Shown: positions 47,257 through 59,761, counted from the first letter of the stretch. The stretch is 64,000 nt of DNA from Zygaena filipendulae (GCA_907165275.2 OU015649.1:10694001-10758000); one strand, 5' to 3'. Notes: generated by a model not told the origin, from the sequence alone. Program-made: numbers and translations.

Positions 47257-47680
47257 TTTGAAAATTACTTCACTTGATCACATAGATATCACGAAAAGAT
47301 GAAGTTTGACCTACCAACACGATGAGTCTGTAACTTGCAGTTTCGGAGGTATGAGCTGTCGAAAATTTGACCATGTGATCACATAGATATCACAAAACAT
47401 GAAGTTTGAGTACCAACTTGATATGACTGCGTCCTATAGTTTCGGAGTTATAAGCGTTCAAAAATTTTGTCACGTGAACACATAAATACCACGAAAAAAT
47501 GAAGTTTAAACAGCAACATGATGGGGTTGTCTCATACTAGTTTCGAGGGTATGAGCTTTACAAAAAAAAAATTTTTTTGAAGATATTAAAAATTTGATCA
47601 CGTGGTCACATAGACACAATAAAAATATGAAGTTGTACCAACATTATATGGCTGCGTGTCATTGCTGATTGCATCGAAGA
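47257..47680. repeat. Four-unit tandem array, about 99-bp period (copy 2)
   Basis: Same four units and order as 37146-37569, with scattered substitutions (for example CACTTGATCA for CACGTGATCA in unit 1), so the array predates the duplication of the 4-kb element. Confidence 0.75.
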
Positions 47681-48903
47681 TAAAAGTTAAATTACCCTGG
47701 GCCGTGGTGAGATACAACCATTCGAAAATATGGTCTCTCTCTTTTACGCATCGAGAAAACAAGAAAGAGATAGCAAGAATTTATGCAACACAAAAATATA
47801 AAATACTTGTACGGGCTACCTGTAGCTTATAAGGTATACCTACTTGTACGTGACTCAAAACAAAATGTAGTTATGCCTTCGCTCCGGCTACTAAATACCT
47901 ACCAACGACATCAGTAATATGTATATTCCAAATTCAATTCTAAATTATCCCGGTAGGTAAAATTGTCAAAACTCACGACTCAACGCCGCGACACCTTTCG
48001 ATCCTTTTGGAACTCACTACAAACTACTGCATTCGGAGGACTTGTCAGTCTACAGCCAAACCACAGCTGTTTATAGACCGGCCCGCCATTTTCGTACACA
48101 TATACTGTATACGCTCTCACACAAGTAAGAGATTCGACCAAAGTTTAATATTTTTGAAATGCTTATAATTATGTTATTTTTTCACTATCTGCAAAGATTT
48201 GGGACTTATGCGGCATCTAGACCAGTAGTAGTATTTTATAACATAAATTCTAATTACCATAAACAGCCGTAGTGTAAGAAAACTCGGTAGGCAATTTGTA
48301 TGAAAACTAGCCCTAACACCCGCACCTTAATATAAATGAATTTCTCTGTGTATCATACCTATAATATACGTGCCTTAACCATCTCTTGCAGTGTTGTACT
48401 TCAAATTGTATTAAATCGCAATCGATTTATCAATATACCTACAATAGAGTACTTTATGTTTATTTTAATATCGAACATTAACTCTTGTTCATATATAAAC
48501 AAACAGCAATTCATTAGACTCTTCACCACTGAAAGCCATTGACGGAACGTTTCGTAATAAATTATGAATACTATTATTTTCGTTTAATAATGAAGCCGGC
48601 TCTCGCAGAAACAACGCCACAACAATTACGATATTAAAACGGCATTCACGAGAAGGTAATTTGGCTGGTAGAATCCGGCGGTCGGACGGCGAATTTACAT
48701 AATTCATTAATAAACGTCGACTTGCGATGCCCTCGGATAAGCGTAACAAAATATACTGAACGGCAACCGACTAACGAACGGACAAGTGTGCCAACTATTC
48801 GTGCGGAAACATACATGATGTGTCTCCGTCCTCAATGCTCGGAAAATGGATGAAAGTTTATAAAGATGAACTAGTAGGTAATAATACAAGCTCTTTACAG
48901 TTT

Positions 48904-48924
48904 GAAAGAAAGAAAGAAAGAAAG
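48904..48924. repeat. (GAAA)n microsatellite
   Basis: Five GAAA units followed by GATTTATTTAAGCAAAAAAG, again a layout typical for the tail of a retroposed element. Confidence 0.6.
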
Positions 48925-49227
48925 ATTTATTTAAGCAAAAAAGACATAACACAAGTTATTACACAGAACAACACAGACGAAAATTATTAAAAACTAAATT
49001 TAAGTAATAGTAACAATTTAAATATGACATTTGTGTGATATGTCTCCCTGCTCAAAATGGACCTTGACTCAGCATTACGTCGTGAGTGTGGGGACGCTCA
49101 CGACACTGGTTTTCTTGTTTGGGTAGAGCTGTACGTGTGATAATGTGTAAGGATTATCAGTTGTCTGCTACCCATCTGCTTGTCTGGCGCTTTGTGGTAA
49201 TGTCCAAGCTTAATAATTATTGAATTA

Positions 49228-49435
49228 CTAGCTGTTCCCCGCGGTTTCACCCGCATTAATATCAGGGTTTCCGTAGAAATTCCGAGATAAAAGTACCCTA
49301 TTTCCTTTTGTGTGTGTTCTCTGTTTCCTGAAAGCATGTATGCAAAATTTAATATGTACGGTTGAGCTGTTAAGGCGTGAAAGCAATACAAAAAAAAACA
49401 AACAAACTCACTTTCGCATTTATGATAGTAAGGAT
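49228..49435 (-). mobile_element. Helitron-like element, inverted, near-complete
   Basis: CTAGCTGTTCCCCGCGG directly after A, TTTCACCCGCATTAATATC, TTTCCTTTTGTGTG, then GTTGAGCTGTTAAGGCG and AACAAACTCACTTTCGC, TTTATGATAGTAAGGATT. The 129-codon minus frame through it is an artefact of the repeat. Confidence 0.65.
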
Positions 49436-49897
49436 TAATTGACCACAGCCGATCATTGGCAGAGGTTACCAAGCATGCATTACGCATTCAATTTCGGGAT
49501 GCTTAGATATTCGCGCGTATACACGTAGTGTCGAATAGACATATTGTTACAAAGACGATATTATTTTCACGAGACATTAAAAATAGAGAACATGTTTCCT
49601 GGCATTGTATACGTAATTCAATGAGGTTGTATCATTACGTGTATTTTAAGTAAACAATTTGCGGCCAGAAACCGCAGCTTGTGACAAATAGGCACGCATG
49701 AAGAGAGACTAATTTATGTGGAGCGAGTTCAACAATTACCTACAGATAACCACTTCCGCAGAGAGGCGCGAAAGTTGCCTTACTTCGCCGCGGTTTATTC
49801 ACAAACTACGAATTATTACTGTTTACATACCCGTACAGGTGATACCTATTCATAATACATGAGAACGAAAAACCGACAGTTTCTTTTATTTACTTTG

Positions 49898-50086
49898 TAG
49901 CTGTTCCCTGCGGTTTCACTTGCGTTAATTTTTAAGTCTCCGCAGGAATATCGGTATAAAAAGTAACCTAAGTCCTTTTCTGTTCCCCTGGCGCACGTTG
50001 CCATTTCATGATGATCGGTTGAGTAGTTAAAGCGTGAAAGCGTAACAAATAAACAAACTCACATTCACATTTATAATATTAACGAT
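49898..50086 (-). mobile_element. Helitron-like element, inverted, near-complete
   Basis: TAGCTGTTCCCTGCGGTTTC, AAGTCTCCGCAGGAATATC, GTATAAAAAGTAACC, ATTTCATGATGATCGG then TTAAAGCGTGAAAGCG and TTTATAATATTAACGATT. The outer C of CTAG is mutated (GTAG). Confidence 0.6.
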
Positions 50087-51159
50087 TATTTTAATTATTA
50101 CCATACATACTGCGGACAAAACAACATATTGGTAAAATTTATCATGTGCACCTGACCTTTATTTAGAATAATAAATATGAAGCAATTCTTATACACATAA
50201 TAACTGACGAGGTTGAGAGGTACAACCTATACATAATAATTGTGAACAGTTTTTCTATGCGTTTGATACACGTCCCTCGCACCGGTCGCATCGCATGCGC
50301 ACATTTATTGGAATCCAACTCATTAATATGTATCGTCAAATGATGTAATTTTTTACAATTACAAGGGAATCATCCGGTCACGTTAAACGCGAGCAATTAA
50401 TTGGATGTTGGTTATGTTATTTAAAGAAATAGCTAACGAACTTGAAATAAGTTACTGTGATCAATCACTCTCGCATAAACGGTTGGTTAGCGTTGATCGT
50501 ACTATTATTATTGTTAATTTGGTTTCGCAACGAATTAATAAACAAGTTATTGTAACTTTATTTACGGGATTTACAAGGTGTCCCGTAAATCGACGTCAAG
50601 CCAGAACTGGATGATAGGCTTAGTCATATCTTAATAGAAAAACGTAAAAAAATAATGATCTTTAAAATTTTAAAAAATATAAAAATTTACACCCTGCGAC
50701 GGTTCTTTAACTCCTGTTGCTACAAATTACCTACCTTAACTTTTTTTAAATTTTCTTCTTATTGTGTAATCCTGAATAGTGTTTCTGAAAACTGCTGGTT
50801 ATGATTTAAGTTTTTGGCAATGAAGTTTTCAAAATTAATGCTTTCGTCAATTTTTAATGACTGACCTTTTTTTTAAATAGGCATAGCAAAGTTTTTTATG
50901 TTTTTCTGTTAACAGCTGTTATACTTACCCTACCAAAACAGACCAAAGAAAAGAACATAGTTTATATAATATTAATGTCCGTGGCTATTTAATAATATAT
51001 TTCATCCGTTTACAAATCGTCGAAGTTTCCTATGATGCCATAGGGCAGAAAATCGTGGAAAATATAGTGTGTTGGTACTCGTTACCAACCGTTTGTAAAC
51101 GATCGAGTTATACAATTTTCCTATGACATTAACACTAATAGGCTTATCAAAAAATAGCG

Positions 51160-51412
51160 CACTAAAACCCGGGATAAGAAAACCCTATTTCCTTTTTGTA
51201 CCCTTGACAACGTGTATGCAAAATTTTACGCGATTTCACTAGTGTTAATTTCGAAGTTCCCGCGGGAATTCCGAAATAAAAAGTACCCTATATCCTTTTC
51301 TGTATCCCTGACAATGTGTATGCAAAATTTCATTATGATCGGTTAAGCCGTTTAGGCGTGAATGTGTAACAGACAGACAGACAGAGTTACTTTCGCATTT
51401 ATAATACTATTA
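51160..51412 (-). mobile_element. Two Helitron-like copies in tandem, inverted
   Basis: CCCTTGACAACGTGTATGC (left, truncated) is followed by a second, fuller copy: GTTCCCGCGGGAATTCCG, TATCCTTTTCTGTATCCC, TGACAATGTGTATGC, GATCGGTTAAGCCG, CAGACAGACAGACAGAG and TTTATAATACTATTAG. Confidence 0.6.
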
Positions 51413-51910
51413 GTAGAGATTATAATAGTATAGGGATATAACCTCGTGAAGTAGGCTGATGCAACTTCATATTTTAAAGCTTTCGCTATTTTTAACTCAG
51501 ATCATTAAGGAAACCCAAGTGCTAATCCAATTGGAATCTAGTTACTAGTTTTACTCTGTCTGCTGTGTGTGTTTCACGCACGTGACCTCTTAACAAGACG
51601 CGTGAACGACATTTGACACGTCGCACGTGCCGATGCCGTCTCTACATAAAAACTCAATAAGCAATTCTTATCCTGTTACAATGTACCTATTTATCTATTT
51701 ATAGTCAAACTACTTTGATTTTTGTTTGCTCTACGTTTTAAATGGTGTCGGTTAATTATGTAGGTATACGTGAAGTGTATATTCTTGTAAACATAGTTTA
51801 ATCGAGTTCTGAAGTGAATATAAACTTAATAAATTTTATTTTCGATGCCTAAACTTTTTATTAAGAGCGCCCGGTATTACTTACTGTTCCACACAAACGA
51901 AGAAATAATT

Positions 51911-51975
51911 TCCGATAATTTCGGAGTTCCCGCGGGAGATCCGGGATAAGAAGTACCTACCCTATGACACTCAGT
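51911..51975 (-). mobile_element. Helitron-like scrap, inverted
   Basis: TTCCGATAATTTCGGAGTTC then CCGCGGGAGATCCGGGATAA, GAAGTACC: internal palindrome region only. Confidence 0.45.
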
Positions 51976-52085
51976 AACACTGTAGCATTCTATTGGTAAA
52001 GGAATTCTCAAAATTATTTCAATAGATCCAGAGATTACCCCTACAACCTCATAAACTCACAAACTTTACCCCTTTATAATCCAAC

Positions 52086-52275
52086 TAATATTATGAATGA
52101 GAGTGTGGATATTTGGATATTTGTTACTCAATCACGCAAAAACGGCAAAACGGATTTGGATGAAATTTGGCGTGCACATTTTCAGGGGTAAAAGAAGGAC
52201 ATAGGGTGCTTTTAATCCCGGAATTCTCACGGGAACTTCGATATTACCGCGGATGAAACCGCGGGGCACAGCTAG
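52086..52275 (+). mobile_element. Helitron-like element, 3' end intact
   Basis: TGTTACTCAATCACGCAAAA, CGGATTTGGATGAAATTTGG, AAAGAAGGACATAGGGTGC, GGAATTCTCACGGGAACTTC, hairpin CCGCGGATGAAACCGCGGG and CACAGCTAG before T. Its subfamily text is also found at 2503-2552. Confidence 0.6.
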
Positions 52276-54599
52276 TATTAGTATAAAGATTACATTTACT
52301 AGAAACTAATACCTAGCTAATGCCTATTTTTCTTTCTCGCTCTTCTAGCACCACTTTATGGCACTAGGTAAATAAATACCTTGATGAAGACAAATTAAGG
52401 ATGCAATTCAAAGTCAATTAATTAATGTAAAAAACTAACCTGTTCGAGTCTTCAAAGGTCAAAGTTAATGAGAAATTTATGATTATGAAGTGCAAATTAA
52501 GTACAAGTTAATAAATGCGTTGATAGACCGAGTTTGCGTGCGACTCCTAAGTTAGCGCTTCCACATAGGTAGAGATACCAAAGAATAATAACTACCACTA
52601 AGCGAAATAAACAGCGCACGCACTGTTCAGAATTTTCTTCTTTTTTATTTTTAATAATATACTTGTAGTACATAGTTTTGATGCAATGGTAATATATCTA
52701 CTTACACTTTCTTAAGAAAATCATTGCTGTAAAGTATCTACATTATTTTACAATTTTACTAAATCTATCATTACTAACATTAGTCAAAACTAATTTTAAT
52801 TTATTTTTTTCTATTTTTGCCGAGTTGTAAGAGATTTAAATTAGTGAAGAATATTCTGAAGTCTTATATCATAATAAATCTACCTACTTACCTAGATAGA
52901 TGCGGAGTATTTTTTTTATGTTTCATTTGGGTTTCTGACTATAAAAGTAAGCATCATTGTTATTGCAAAGTGCATTTTACTTTACATACTTATCGTAAGT
53001 CGCTAAGGACCAGTGACAATAGTAACCAATAGGATAACCCAAATCTAATTCTGCTAAAGACCTGCAATGCATGACGTGCAAAAATATCGTGATGGAAAGA
53101 AGATCGCGATGGAAGAGGTTTGCGCGGAGCTCGGGAGGCGAGCGCGCCACGCGAACTGTCATCTGTCAAAACGCCATTTTAACTCCCTGTAAATTATACA
53201 AATTGACACTTGACATGTTTTGTCGTCTCCCGGGTAATCGTGCGAAATGGAATTCTCATTTTATTACTTTCGTAAAGTGGAGGAGGGTTCTTCTCAGTCG
53301 TTATCTTGTCATTCGATCCCTTTTATTAGTAGGTATCTAAATAAAATTATCTACTCAGAGAAATTGATATTATTCTTTTTAAATTCAAAATTGCCAATAT
53401 GTGTTGTTCTCTGAAACTTCTAACGTTAACTTAAGTAACATTGCAATATTGTGGTTGTGGCACGTATCTCATTAAAATGGAATTTATGATACTAAATGAT
53501 ATATTTTTTAAAAACTTGTGATTAGTAATCAAATGTTATGGGGACATAAATATTTGAACAATGACGTTTAGTTAACAACCTCAAGCAATGTGTGTAGGTT
53601 CTTATAACATGCCCTTAGCGCACCGTGGGGCGCCCGCCACGGTACGCAGCCTTAATATAATTAAAATTCTCTGTGTTTTTACCAATGAATTATTCTAGGT
53701 ATGCGATTCATTTACAAACAACACCAAGTAATTTAACACCAGCCATATTAGGACTTATAATTCATATCACTTTATTAATGTAATTTCTTTTCGCATTCTT
53801 CAACTAAGTATATGTAGCAGTTATAGAGTTAGGTTTATGACGATCTTATCAAGTTACTATCAAAGTTGACTTCGTAACTGTCGTAACTTTTGAACTGTTT
53901 ATTTTTCTTTGCAAAGTATCTTGTAAGAATATAATATTATCTACTCATCTTACAATAGTAGCACTCGCGTTTTTCGAACCTGCGCAAAATTTTATTTGGG
54001 TGAATTCACTTGAAATATTTTGAAAAATTAAATTTTATAAAATTGAATTAAATTAATTGATTAATATATATTATTATATCGTATATTGAATCAAGTTAAT
54101 AATGTAGTTAGGTATTTAATATAATTTGAGTGGAATTAAATAAAGCTTCAATGTATTATCAATTTCAAATTCACTTTATTACTAATTAATCATGTAAGTT
54201 ATTAAAATTCCTTTTTCGGAATTATTTCGAAACCTCTAAGCATCTATCTGGAAGAAAAGTGTCCTATTGTATGAGGATTTTGGAGTTTATATTAGCGCCT
54301 TGACGGGCATATAAGTATATCTAATATATGAAAGAAGAAAAGAAGTTTATTGGTCCCCACATAAAAGGTACAAAATAAGAGACAGAAAAAACAGAGATAT
54401 ATCTAATATTAAGTCTTAAAAATTGCCAAAGAAATTTTAAATAGTGGAGTGAATTAATGGGAAAATTAAGAAGTCAGAAAAATAACACTAAAATCGATGA
54501 AACATTGGGTCCATTATTAAAAACACGTAGGTGTAATAGGTAAATATATATAGGTGTGTAAAGACACTTTAATTTACCGTATTTTCCTTGTGACTGTTC

Positions 54600-54800
54600 C
54601 CAAAAGAACGTCAGGCGGGTGTAAAAGCAATAAAACTGTTAACAATAACAAGGTGCCCCTTAATTATTATCGTCCGAATCTGACGATGACCTCGGCTTTA
54701 CGCCACTTCCGGACCAGCCCCTGCCTCGGGCGCCATAAACTTTACAACTACTCGTACACGGTACACTATTGTTGGTGTTCAAGCGGTCGCCGTTCCTCGA
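54600..54800. promoter_or_regulatory. Balanced-composition block, candidate enhancer
   Basis: Repeat-free, moderately GC-rich block with GGCTTTACGCCACTTCCGG and GCGCCATAAACTTTACAAC; the latter contains an ATAAACTTTAC homeodomain-like stretch. The 101-codon plus frame over it has no recognisable domain. Enhancer function is inferred only. Confidence 0.2.
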
Positions 54801-55142
54801 CTCAAATTAACAACTCAAAGCCCAGTATTCAAATTTCATCGTGTTACACACTAAAATGATATAAATAATCATGTTAAAATTTGTTGTTTTATTGGACCAG
54901 CACAATGCATGATTATTTTATAATACCAATAAATTTTGTAGTCTTATACAAAGTATTTTTTTTTTAGAGAGATTATAAAAAACTTGTAGCGGTTTTTACC
55001 TTTCTTACGACTCAATTCCGTCCGCATAATGTATTGCATTATTAAAAACATATGGCATTCGTTTAATAGCAACATCGCGGGAATAGGTATAATTTCTATG
55101 ATTTAGCGGCAAATAGCTAAGCTGTATAATCGGATTGTGTGA

Positions 55143-55314
55143 GTGGTGGTGTTGATGGGCGGGCCGGGATTATCACCGCCCGCCCAATTGTCGGCGTGTC
55201 GCCGCGCAACCTCGCGCGCCCGCGGTGATCGATCGCGCCCGACGACGACGCAAACGGTCGCGCCGCACGACACGACACTCGCCCGCCCGCAGCAAACGAC
55301 GATACCGAACACAC
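55143..55314. promoter_or_regulatory. CpG-rich island in the upstream intron
   Basis: About 170 bases dense in CpG (CGCGCGCCCGCGGTGATCGA, CGACGACGACGCAAACGG) in AT-rich surroundings. Open frames in three registers reflect composition. It could be an alternative promoter, a noncoding exon or an enhancer; no TATA box, start context or splice donor lets me choose. Confidence 0.25.
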
Positions 55315-55539
55315 ACCCTAAAGAAAACTAAGACCGGCTACAAAAAAACAGCAAATTTATATATTATATTATGTATATACTTTTAATACGACTGGGCAAT
55401 GGGCATACCGCTCGTAATTTATCACAGTAAAACTATATTTATGTAAAGCTGAATAGGTATGTGGGGAATAACCCACAATTAATATGTAGATGAAATTTGC
55501 CACCGTAAAATTAATAAATCTAACTCGTGTCTAATTATA

Positions 55540-55866
55540 CATATTTAATTATAATACAAATACCTCTGTATAATGTTTTAAAAAAATGTATAGGTACTGA
55601 ATCACTTTTGCAGTTCATTATGTCACCGATTCTTTCCTGAAAATACGTGATTAGCCTTAATGAACAAAATTTGCAGCAATGGAATCATAAAATCACCAAA
55701 AATGCTGTAAAACTACATATTTAATTATAATAGAAGTAATTCTGTATAATGTTTAAAAAAATTTAGGTACTGAATCTCTTTTGCAGTTCATTATGTCACC
55801 GATTCTTTCCTGAAAATACGTGATTAGCCTTAATAAACAAAATTTGCAACAATGGAATCGTAATAT
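55540..55866. repeat. Tandem duplication, 175-bp period
   Basis: ACATATTTAATTATAATA at 55540 recurs at 55715. Both are followed by CTGTATAATGTTT, TTGCAGTTCATTATGTCACC, GATTCTTTCCTGAAAATACG and GTGATTAGCCTTAAT with few changes. A third, more diverged relative lies at about 56525-56790, beyond an inserted repeat. Confidence 0.8.
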
Positions 55867-55870
55867 AACA

Positions 55871-56497
55871 AAAAAGCGGCCAAGTGCGAGTTGGACTCGC
55901 CCATGAAGGGTTCTGTAGCAGCAAGTAACATAATAATATAAAAGTTGTTGTAGTTCGTTGTAACTTTGATCGATGTTTTAATAATAGTGTATTTTTTGCG
56001 GTTTACGATTTATGACGTATTAAAAAAAACTACTTACTACATCTCGTTCAAACCAATTTTCGGTGGAAGTTTACATGGTAATGTACTTACATCACATTTT
56101 TTTTGTTTTATCATTCTCTTATTTTAGAAGTTAAAGGGGGGGATACACATTTTACCACTTTGAAACTATCTCTCGCGCAAACTATTCAGTTTAGAAAAAA
56201 ATTGTGTTAGAAACTTCAATATCATTTTTGAAGACCTATCCATAGATACGTATGGGTTTGATTAAAAAAAAAAAATTGAGTTTCAGTTCTAAAAGTACGG
56301 GGACCCCCAAAATTTATTGTTTCTTTTTCTATTTTTGTGTAAAAATCTTAATGCGGTTCACTTACCAAGTTTCAACAGTATAGGTCTTATAGTTTCGGAA
56401 AAAAGTGGCTGTGACATACGGACTGACAGAGAGACAGACAGACATGAGGAATCCATAAGGCTTCAATTTTTTTCCATTTGGCTACGCAACCCTAAAA
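55871..56497 (-). repeat. Long interspersed repeat, near-complete (about 627 bp)
   Basis: Runs from GCGGCCAAGTGCGAGTTGGA to CCATTTGGCTACGCAACCCT. It contains AACCAATTTTCGGTGGAAG, ACTATCTCTCGCGCAAACTA, ATGCGGTTCACTTACCAAG and CAGAGAGACAGACAGACA. I recognise this as a very common repeat of Lepidoptera, without coding capacity. It inserted between the second and third unit of the tandem triplication. The 65-codon plus frame inside is not a gene. Confidence 0.65.
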
Positions 56498-56524
56498 ATT
56501 CAGTAAAACTCTAACTAGGTAGGT

Positions 56525-56790
56525 ATGTAAACACCAAATTGTGGGGAATTACGCAATATGAATATGTAAATAGATTTACTACCGCGGGTAACATTAATAA
56601 GTCTAACACGTGCCTAATTATTTTTAATGAGATCTAAATCTGTGAAGACAAACTATTAAATACACCGTTAAATTATACGCTGAATGTTTTCTGCGATTCA
56701 TCACTTCGCGTCGCCTATTCGTTTCGGCAAACATGCAATTATAGCAGATAAATAAAATTTGTGAAATTGGAATCGTAAAAACACAAACAA
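56525..56790. repeat. Third, diverged unit of the 55.5-kb tandem repeat
   Basis: GTGGGGAATTACGCAATATG, ACTACCGCGGGTAACATTAA, TAAGTCTAACACGTGCC, then GCGATTCATCACTTCGCGTC and AAATTTGTGAAATTGGAATC match in order the text at about 55460-55690 (GTGGGGAATAACCCAC, GCCACCGTAAAATTAATAAA, CAGTTCATTATGTCACCG, ATTTGCAGCAATGGAATC). Confidence 0.6.
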
Positions 56791-57145
56791 CTGGAAATTA
56801 AAAAAGTAATCAGCATTTTAACACGCGAGATAAACTGTAACGATTGTCGATACGGCGGTAAATCAACCGACGATATACAATTTTATAATTTCTCATGCTC
56901 ATGATCGATTCGCGTGTCGCACCGCATACCTACCTATTTTTCTGACGACTGCACGGTATTTGTTTGTGTATTCAGTATGCTTTATTACACAGAAGAAAAT
57001 AAGGAACTTCGTTCCAAAAATAACGACAGAGACGCTAAAAATATTTGAATGGGTGAACTTAAAAAAAGTTATAGACAGCCATCGAGTCCAGTGTGACCTT
57101 ATTAAATTATATAGGTACTGTTCTAAATATTACAGCATAATATTA

Positions 57146-57506
57146 GGGGGCGTCCATTAATCACGTGAGGCTTAAAAGGGGGGAAAAATCACAAAATATC
57201 ACAAGGAGGAAGGGATAGGGAAGGGATATAATGAGATATCACGTGTATTTATTTTTCATTGAACGCATGATTTCTAAACCAAACAGCGACGCGTGGCCTT
57301 GACTCACCATTGCCAGGCAACGATTTTCAAAATTTAAGCAGATTATACCTGTATTTAAAGATAATATTTTGAGAATTTAAATATACTTGTATAAAAATAC
57401 ACGTAATTTTGGGTATGGGGGTAGTCTAAAACCTCACCAAATATCACCAAGGGGGACAGGGTTAAAAAGTTGATAAAAAAACATCACGTGATTAATGAAC
57501 GCTCCC
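57146..57506. mobile_element. MITE with 24-bp inverted ends and TA target duplication
   Basis: The left end GGGGGCGTCCATTAATCACG and the right end, read inward GGGAGCGTTCATTAATCACG, match with two differences; both continue TGA. TA flanks both sides (57144-57145, 57507-57508). Just inside both ends are AAATATCACAAG / AAATATCACCAAG direct echoes. 361 bp, no ORF. TA duplication and size fit a Tc1/mariner-type MITE. Confidence 0.8.
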
Positions 57507-58259
57507 TAAATTACTATGATGAATAGTGAATACTAATAAACTTACTGAAGTACGCAAATGATTATTTGAGCAGAGCGACATAGTAACAGGTAAACATACT
57601 ATGTCTATGTCTACAAGTGATGATACTTTAGTCTTTCCTTAAAAATTCCCAGCGACTATCCCGTTTCACATGTTTCTTATACGTATTAAGTACAAGAAAC
57701 AATTATTGTATTAATAAGTTAGTCTTGCAGGGACCGTGTGGTACACTCCGGGCACGTGCATCAGACACGTCGGCGTCGAGTCGCCGCTGTCCATAGCGAT
57801 TATGTTCAGAGTCCGGTTCAACATCTGCTACCACTCCTCTACGTGATAGGACAGATAGGTCCACTTTGTTATTACCTCTACACGGCACTAGATATTACGG
57901 TCCGGTTCTATACATATAATTTTCTCATGTTTCCTCATAGAAACATAATTATATCGTATATAATCATTATAAATATATCATACATAACTAAAGCATCTAA
58001 GACTTTCTTGAAAGTATTGCCTCCTATTGATTAATCCTTACTTCTAAAACGAATATACCTAATATGTTTGTATTCTGGAGCAATAAAGTAGTCGAATTGG
58101 AACGAAAACTCTACCATCAGCGGTGCAAAAGGTTGTCATAACATTATCCACGGACAACTTATCTTTGAAATAAGTTACACTCTTAATCTACTACTCTTAA
58201 TCTCTTTCTGTAATTTATAGTCGATAAAGCATAATGTATAACATTTGGTCATTAGCCGA

Positions 58260-58410
58260 GTTAATTATAACAACGTAAACATCTCGAGTTCGACGAGGCG
58301 GCATCGCCGTCGCGTTGGGTCGCGACGAACCGACCGACTATATTACACCACAGTAATTAACTGTTTTACACGCTCCTAATGGCTTCATTTTGCTAATGAC
58401 CGTCTCATCT
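58260..58410. promoter_or_regulatory. GC-richer block with homeodomain-like sites, candidate enhancer
   Basis: GACGAGGCGGCATCGCCGTC and GCGACGAACCGACCGACTAT, followed by AGTAATTAACTG, CTAATGGC and GCTAATGACC (several TAAT cores). Repeat-free. Regulatory role inferred from motif density only. Confidence 0.25.
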
Positions 58411-59761
58411 CGTCCTTTCGCTCTTATCTCGAACGTACCTAGGTACTTGTCTTCGTCAGCTTCAACAAGCGAATTTACGCTTTGAGTCAAGATTGTAAAT
58501 CACACTTTCGCTTTACGATCAACACAGCTTCATTTGCATATTGACTATTGAGTTAATCCTTTTCAACTGATTTTAAATTAGGTTTTGGAGTTCTCGTAAT
58601 TATCGTGGGCTAGGGTTGTTGTAAAGTTGATGGCACCATTGATATTCTTCGTGCTAATTAAATAAGCGGGTCTTGCGCGCAACTGCAAATTAGATGTGGC
58701 TCAGCCGATGACAGCACGTGTGCAATTATGGCATCAAGTCGGTACTCGTACTGACAGCCAAGTGATATCATGCACAATTATTAGTGCATTAGCTGTTGCA
58801 TCCAGTTCTAAATCGTTCTTTAATATTAACCTTATATTCTTGAAATTAGTGCTGTAAAAATAAAATGCATTTGTTGAGTTATGATCCTGTTTAAATGCTC
58901 ACTCACTAATAAACCGGAAAACTACGTACGTAAAAAGAAAACGTTATTTTCGTCTTATGTAATATCATAATCGCTCTGACTCTATAGTTAATGGATGATT
59001 TTAATCTTTTTTTTTTCTACACAATGTTGGCTGTCTTCACAAAGCAGTTTGTTAACCCAGCTTTTACCGTTAGATATCTTTATTGCATGTTCTCGCTATG
59101 TGATTTTAATTATTTTATAATGATTTATTGCTAAAAAGTAAATGTAAGTTACTGTACACCAATTTAATTTTCACTTCTCATGCTCGGAAAGTGCTTGTTT
59201 GTGCAGGATATAGGTAGGCTGCACAAAATCGAATTCTGTGCACAAGGGCATTAATGTATCTACTCATAAATGTATATACCTAAGGCAAAGAAAATGAGCC
59301 ATATACAGCCAAACACAATAAGAAGTTCATGGATAGAATTTGTGGTAGCTATAGAAATACACCTAGACTCTAAAGCGATAGTTTCAGTCAAAATAATAGT
59401 GTTCGAAATTCAAGCGCAAAACAAATTCAAAAATCCATCATTAATGAGATTAGAATCAGAGCTAGTAAGTATAACTTATGAGGTGACTTATGAGATAATT
59501 TAGAGATTTTTTAGAACAGCATTTTAGTTTTGGGATCACAACTAACAAGACCATGAAGCCTTCGGGTTCAGACAATAACGATTCCAATTCCGCATCGCCA
59601 CGTCCGCTTTCTCAGCGTCTCCGTATCCGACAAATAGACGAACATTGTTCACAGTAATTAAAAATTCCAAGATATATCAGCAATCTCGCGCAGTAACGAA
59701 GCGCTGGTGTAGTATGCGAGGAAGCGGCACATTTGTCTCGTGTATATTTAACTCATATAAT

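Larger units (their letters stand above)
44332..48326 (+). mobile_element. 4-kb TTAA-flanked composite repeat, copy 2
   Basis: Same ends as copy 1 (GGTGGCGCGCCACC at the left, CACCCGCACC at the right), flanked by TTAA at 44328-44331 and 48327-48330. It has the same orientation and starts 10.14 kb from the start of copy 1, so the two bracket the T-box exon. It differs by one extra internal tandem unit (about 45240-45480), the lack of the 165-bp segment of copy 1, and a more divergent patch just before the right end (about 48220-48270). No ORF above 130 codons, no transposase motif. Confidence 0.75.

Noticed and set aside
49098..49487. 129-codon minus ORF
   Set aside because: Largely the reverse of a Helitron-like element (49228-49435).
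54554..54859. 101-codon plus ORF
   Set aside because: No domain, no start context. I read the segment as noncoding DNA of balanced composition.
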